Of a DNA stretch of 64,000 nucleotides, positions 61,347 through 64,000 are shown one piece after another. Below the pieces are notes generated by a model, which was not told the DNA's origin, ran no database searches, and saw only the letters and a program-made list of their open reading frames with translations. Each line of letters starts with the position of its first letter. Positions within the stretch are counted from its first letter, which is position 1. This stretch comes from Halopseudomonas salegens (GTDB lineage: Bacteria; Pseudomonadota; Gammaproteobacteria; Pseudomonadales; Pseudomonadaceae): contig NZ_LT629787.1 in NCBI RefSeq assembly GCF_900105655.1, forward strand, positions 2,542,001-2,606,000. Reading direction: 5' to 3'. The translations under genes and the position numbers were made by a program.

Positions 61347-62110
61347 ATCCGCAACGTATCTGGCTGACCGGTGCCTCCAGCGGTATCGGCCTGGCGCTCG
61401 CCCGCGAACTGGCCAACGCAGGCCATCAACTGGCGCTGACTGCACGGCGCCGTGAACCACTGGATGAGCTGGCTGCCGAGTTCCCCGGGCAAATCGAGGT
61501 ACTGACCGCCGATATGACCGAGCAGGCAGAGGTCATCGCTGTGGCAGAGGCTATGCAGGATAAATGGGGAGCGCTGGACCTGGCGATCCTGAATGCGGGT
61601 ACCTGCGAGTATGTTGACGTATCCAGTTTCGACTCTGCCCTGTTTGCCCGCGTCATGGCCGCCAACGTTCAGGGGACCGTGCACTGCATTGAGGCTGCGC
61701 TGCCCTTGCTGCGCAAAGGGGAAAAACCCCGGCTGGTCGGTGTTGGCAGCAGCGTAACCTTCTGCCCGCTCCCCCGTGCGGAAGCCTACGGGGCATCCAA
61801 GGCCGCCATACGCTACCTCTTTCAGTCACTGGAGCTGGATCTGGCGCAGTGGGATATTGGTGTCAGTCTGGTCAGCCCCGGCTTTGTCGAGACGCCGCTG
61901 ACCGCCCAGAATGACTTCCCCATGCCCATGCAGGTCAGCAGCGAAAAAGCCGCCCGCAAGATCGTCAAAGGCATCGCCCGTGGCCAACGGGAAATCCGCT
62001 TCCCGGGCATTTTCATCGGCTTCCTGCGCTTGCTCGGCAGCCTGCCCAACAGCCTCCGCTTTGCCCTGACCAAAGGCATGGCCCGGACCGATAGCGAGGG
62101 GCGTGACTGA
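61343..62110 (+). CDS. Short-chain dehydrogenase/reductase
   Basis: 255 residues from ATG 61343. The NAD(P) motif is LTGASSGIGLALAREL, with NAG in LAILNAGTCEY and active-site VGVGSSVTF and YGASKAAI (Tyr-x3-Lys). The substrate is unknown. Starts within the last codons of the SnoaL-like gene and ends sharing a base with the next gene (TGATG). Confidence 0.92.
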   Translation: MNPQRIWLTGASSGIGLALARELANAGHQLALTARRREPLDELAAEFPGQIEVLTADMTEQAEVIAVAEAMQDKWGALDLAILNAGTCEYVDVSSFDSALFARVMAANVQGTVHCIEAALPLLRKGEKPRLVGVGSSVTFCPLPRAEAYGASKAAIRYLFQSLELDLAQWDIGVSLVSPGFVETPLTAQNDFPMPMQVSSEKAARKIVKGIARGQREIRFPGIFIGFLRLLGSLPNSLRFALTKGMARTDSEGRD

Positions 62111-63360
62111 TGCGCATAGCCATTATCGGTACCGGCATATCCGGCCTGGTTTGTGGCTACAAACTGGCCGCGCAGCACGAATTGACTGTATTCGAGGCCG
62201 TCGACTGGGTGGGTGGTCACACGCACACGGTCGATATCGAGATGCAGGGTCAGCCTTATGCTATCGACACCGGCTTTATTGTGTTCAATGACTGGACTTA
62301 CCCCAACTTTATCCAGTTGATGAACGAGATTGGCGTCAGCTCCAGGCCCACCGAAATGAGTTTTTCCGTGCATGACCCGGTCAGCCGCATGGAATACAAC
62401 GGCAACAACCTGAACAGCCTGTTTGCCCAACGCAGCAACCTGCTTTCACCGGGTTTCCTCGGCATGGTTGGCGATATCCTGCGCTTCAATCGCCAGGCTC
62501 TGCGGGACCTCAGCGAAGAACGCATCAGTGCGGAAACCACGCTCGGGGATTACCTCGTGGCGGAAGGCTACGGCCAGCGATTTATCGACCATTACATCAT
62601 TCCAATGGGATCGGCGATCTGGTCCATGTCACTGGCCGATATGCTGGCCTTTCCGCTGCAGTTCTTTGTACGCTTCTTCCGCAATCACGGTTTGCTCTCG
62701 GTCAGTGATCGCCCACAGTGGCGTGTCATTCAGGGTGGATCGCGCAGTTATGTTGCTCCCCTGAGTGCCGCCTTCGCCGAACGTATTCGCCTGAACTGTC
62801 CGGTGCAACGCGTTGAACGCACGCTTGAGGGAGTAACCATTCACAGTGCCGCCGGCAGCGAAACATTCGACAAGGTGATCTTTGCCTGTCACAGCGATCA
62901 GGCGTTGGCGATGTTGAGTGACCCCAGTGAACAGGAATTGGCGATTCTCGGGGCCATTGGTTATGCCGACAACGATGTTGTATTGCACACCGACACCCGC
63001 CTGCTACCTGATCGCAAGCTGGCCTGGGCCAGCTGGAACTATCGACTCGGTGGCGACCGCCAGCAGCCGGCGGCAGTTACCTACAACATGAATATCCTGC
63101 AGGGTATACAGGCGCCGGAAACCTTCTGTGTCAGCCTGAACCAGACTGCCGCCATTGATCCACAAAAGATCCTCGCCCGCTTCAGTTACGCGCACCCACA
63201 GTTCAGCCTGTCGGCACAACAGGCCCAGCAACGCTGGCGTGAACTGCTTGGCGCACGACACAGCTATTTCTGTGGTGCTTATTGGGCCAACGGCTTCCAC
63301 GAAGATGGCGTGGTCAGTGCCCTGCGGGTGGTTGATGCCTTGCAGGAGGAGCCGCTATGA
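62110..63360 (+). CDS. FAD/NAD(P)-binding amine-oxidase-like protein
   Basis: 416 residues. The dinucleotide site is IAIIGTGISGLVCGYKLA, then FEAVDWVGGHTHTVDIEMQG and IDTGFIVFNDWTYPNF. It belongs to the amine oxidase/desaturase-like flavoproteins found with DUF1365 and cyclopropane-synthase-like genes. Such clusters are linked to furan or modified fatty acids. It overlaps the next gene by 4 bases. Specific reaction not established. Confidence 0.88.
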   Translation: MRIAIIGTGISGLVCGYKLAAQHELTVFEAVDWVGGHTHTVDIEMQGQPYAIDTGFIVFNDWTYPNFIQLMNEIGVSSRPTEMSFSVHDPVSRMEYNGNNLNSLFAQRSNLLSPGFLGMVGDILRFNRQALRDLSEERISAETTLGDYLVAEGYGQRFIDHYIIPMGSAIWSMSLADMLAFPLQFFVRFFRNHGLLSVSDRPQWRVIQGGSRSYVAPLSAAFAERIRLNCPVQRVERTLEGVTIHSAAGSETFDKVIFACHSDQALAMLSDPSEQELAILGAIGYADNDVVLHTDTRLLPDRKLAWASWNYRLGGDRQQPAAVTYNMNILQGIQAPETFCVSLNQTAAIDPQKILARFSYAHPQFSLSAQQAQQRWRELLGARHSYFCGAYWANGFHEDGVVSALRVVDALQEEPL

Positions 63361-64000
63361 ATGCATCCAGCGCACTGTACCGGGGCTGGATCAGGCATCG
63401 CCGATACGCCCCGAAAACCCACAACTTCACTTACCGGCTGAGCCTGCTGTGGCTCAATCTGGATGAGCAGGCTGAGGTATTCAAGCTGAGTAGCCTGTGG
63501 TCTGGCCGCTGGTGGTCACCCATGCGCTTTCGTCCCGACGATTATCTGCGCCACCACGCCCGCGAGCATGAAAACCTGCAACAGACCGCCCGACGACTGG
63601 TCAGTGAGCAACTGGGGCTGCACCTGAATGGCCCGGTCTGCCTGCTGACCCAGGTACGCAGTTTCGGTCTGGTGTTCAACCCGGCGTCCTTTTTTTACTG
63701 CTACGACCAGGCGCACAAGCTGCGCGCCATCATCACCGAAGTCAGCAATACGCCCTGGCTGGAACGGTACTGCTATGTGATGAAAACCGATCCCGAGCAG
63801 CGCACGCAGAATTTCCAGGTGGCCAAATCCTTCCAGGTGTCACCCTTCCTGCCAGCCGAGCTGGATTACCGCATGCGCTTCAGTCAGCCGGGTAAAACCC
63901 TGCTGATCCACATGGAAGACTGGCAGGCCAACGAAAAACTCTTCGACGCCACACTCAACTTGGCCCGCCAGCCGCTGAGCAAAAGTCTGTTGCGCCGCGA
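63357..64000 (+). CDS. DUF1365 family protein (3' end outside window)
   Basis: 214 residues are visible from ATG 63357 up to the right edge. DUF1365 marks are ALYRGWIRHRRYAPKTHNF, then MRFRPDDYL and SFGLVFNPASFFYCYD, with AIITEVSNTPW. The family is conserved next to amine-oxidase-like and cyclopropane-fatty-acyl-synthase-like genes, but its reaction is unknown. A cfa-like or methyltransferase gene is expected just beyond the window. Confidence 0.88.
   Translation, partial: MNASSALYRGWIRHRRYAPKTHNFTYRLSLLWLNLDEQAEVFKLSSLWSGRWWSPMRFRPDDYLRHHAREHENLQQTARRLVSEQLGLHLNGPVCLLTQVRSFGLVFNPASFFYCYDQAHKLRAIITEVSNTPWLERYCYVMKTDPEQRTQNFQVAKSFQVSPFLPAELDYRMRFSQPGKTLLIHMEDWQANEKLFDATLNLARQPLSKSLLRR

Overview
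The window looks like a chromosomal piece of a Pseudomonas-like gammaproteobacterium, probably from the Halopseudomonas (P. pertucinogena) lineage. This is inferred from Pseudomonas-type gene blocks (pilA/pilBCD, mreBCD-maf-rng-yhdP-tldD, gatCAB, hpt/upp/uraA, pilVWXY1E, hemH-phr), a sigma-54 type promoter before pilA, and full housekeeping genes with moderately high GC. No rRNA, tRNA or CRISPR array was seen. One intact insertion sequence is present.

Layout. 1-3.5 kb: a truncated GPH/MFS transporter, an acetyl-CoA hydrolase/transferase-like protein, a periplasmic protein and a possible 49-residue secreted peptide. 3.6-7.0 kb: a TrpB2-type PLP enzyme gene cut in two by a 1984-bp IS21-family element. 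The cut is clean: removing the element and one copy of a 4-bp GATC duplication restores a 450-residue reading frame. 7.2-8.3 kb: a 1-Cys peroxiredoxin and a DUF2805 protein. 8.3-16.4 kb: type IV pilus locus, with pilA and two unusual downstream genes (a sulfatase-fold enzyme and a Wzy_C ligase) on one strand and pilBCD on the other. 16.4-20.6 kb: ung, a small membrane protein, lysS, prfB with its programmed frameshift, and another membrane protein. 20.8-25.5 kb: a divergent phosphoketolase-like gene converging on a haem-sensor GGDEF/EAL gene. 25.6-38.8 kb: a long minus-strand run recJ, yaeQ, tldD, nitrilase, yhdP, rng, maf, mreD, mreC, mreB. 39-42.4 kb: gatCAB. 42.5-48.8 kb: betT, a YajG-type lipoprotein, two small conserved genes, hpt, upp, uraA. 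48.8-54.0 kb: the minor pilin operon pilV-pilW-pilX-pilY1-pilE. 54.1-56.1 kb: hemH and an SDR epimerase (YfcH-like).

56.2-64.0 kb is the most interesting block. Two plus-strand units begin behind DNA boxes of the form T(G/A)TACA-N12-TGTA(C/T)A, which matches the operator I recall for the Pseudomonas light-responsive LitR (PplR) regulators. The genes are a renalase-like flavoprotein, a TIGR02450 protein, a TudS/YbgA Fe-S protein, a MerR/LitR-like regulator, CPD photolyase, a SnoaL-like protein, an SDR, an FAD amine-oxidase-like protein and a DUF1365 protein that runs off the window. From the photolyase on, the genes overlap by 1-4 bases, so they are probably co-translated. This looks like a light- or singlet-oxygen-induced regulon combining DNA repair with membrane-lipid modification.

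In functional terms, the two pilus loci supply the major pilin, assembly motor, platform and prepilin peptidase (8-16 kb) and the tip/priming complex (49-54 kb). The mre-maf-rng-yhdP run serves cell shape and envelope. gatCAB, lysS and prfB serve translation, and hpt/upp/uraA serve base salvage.
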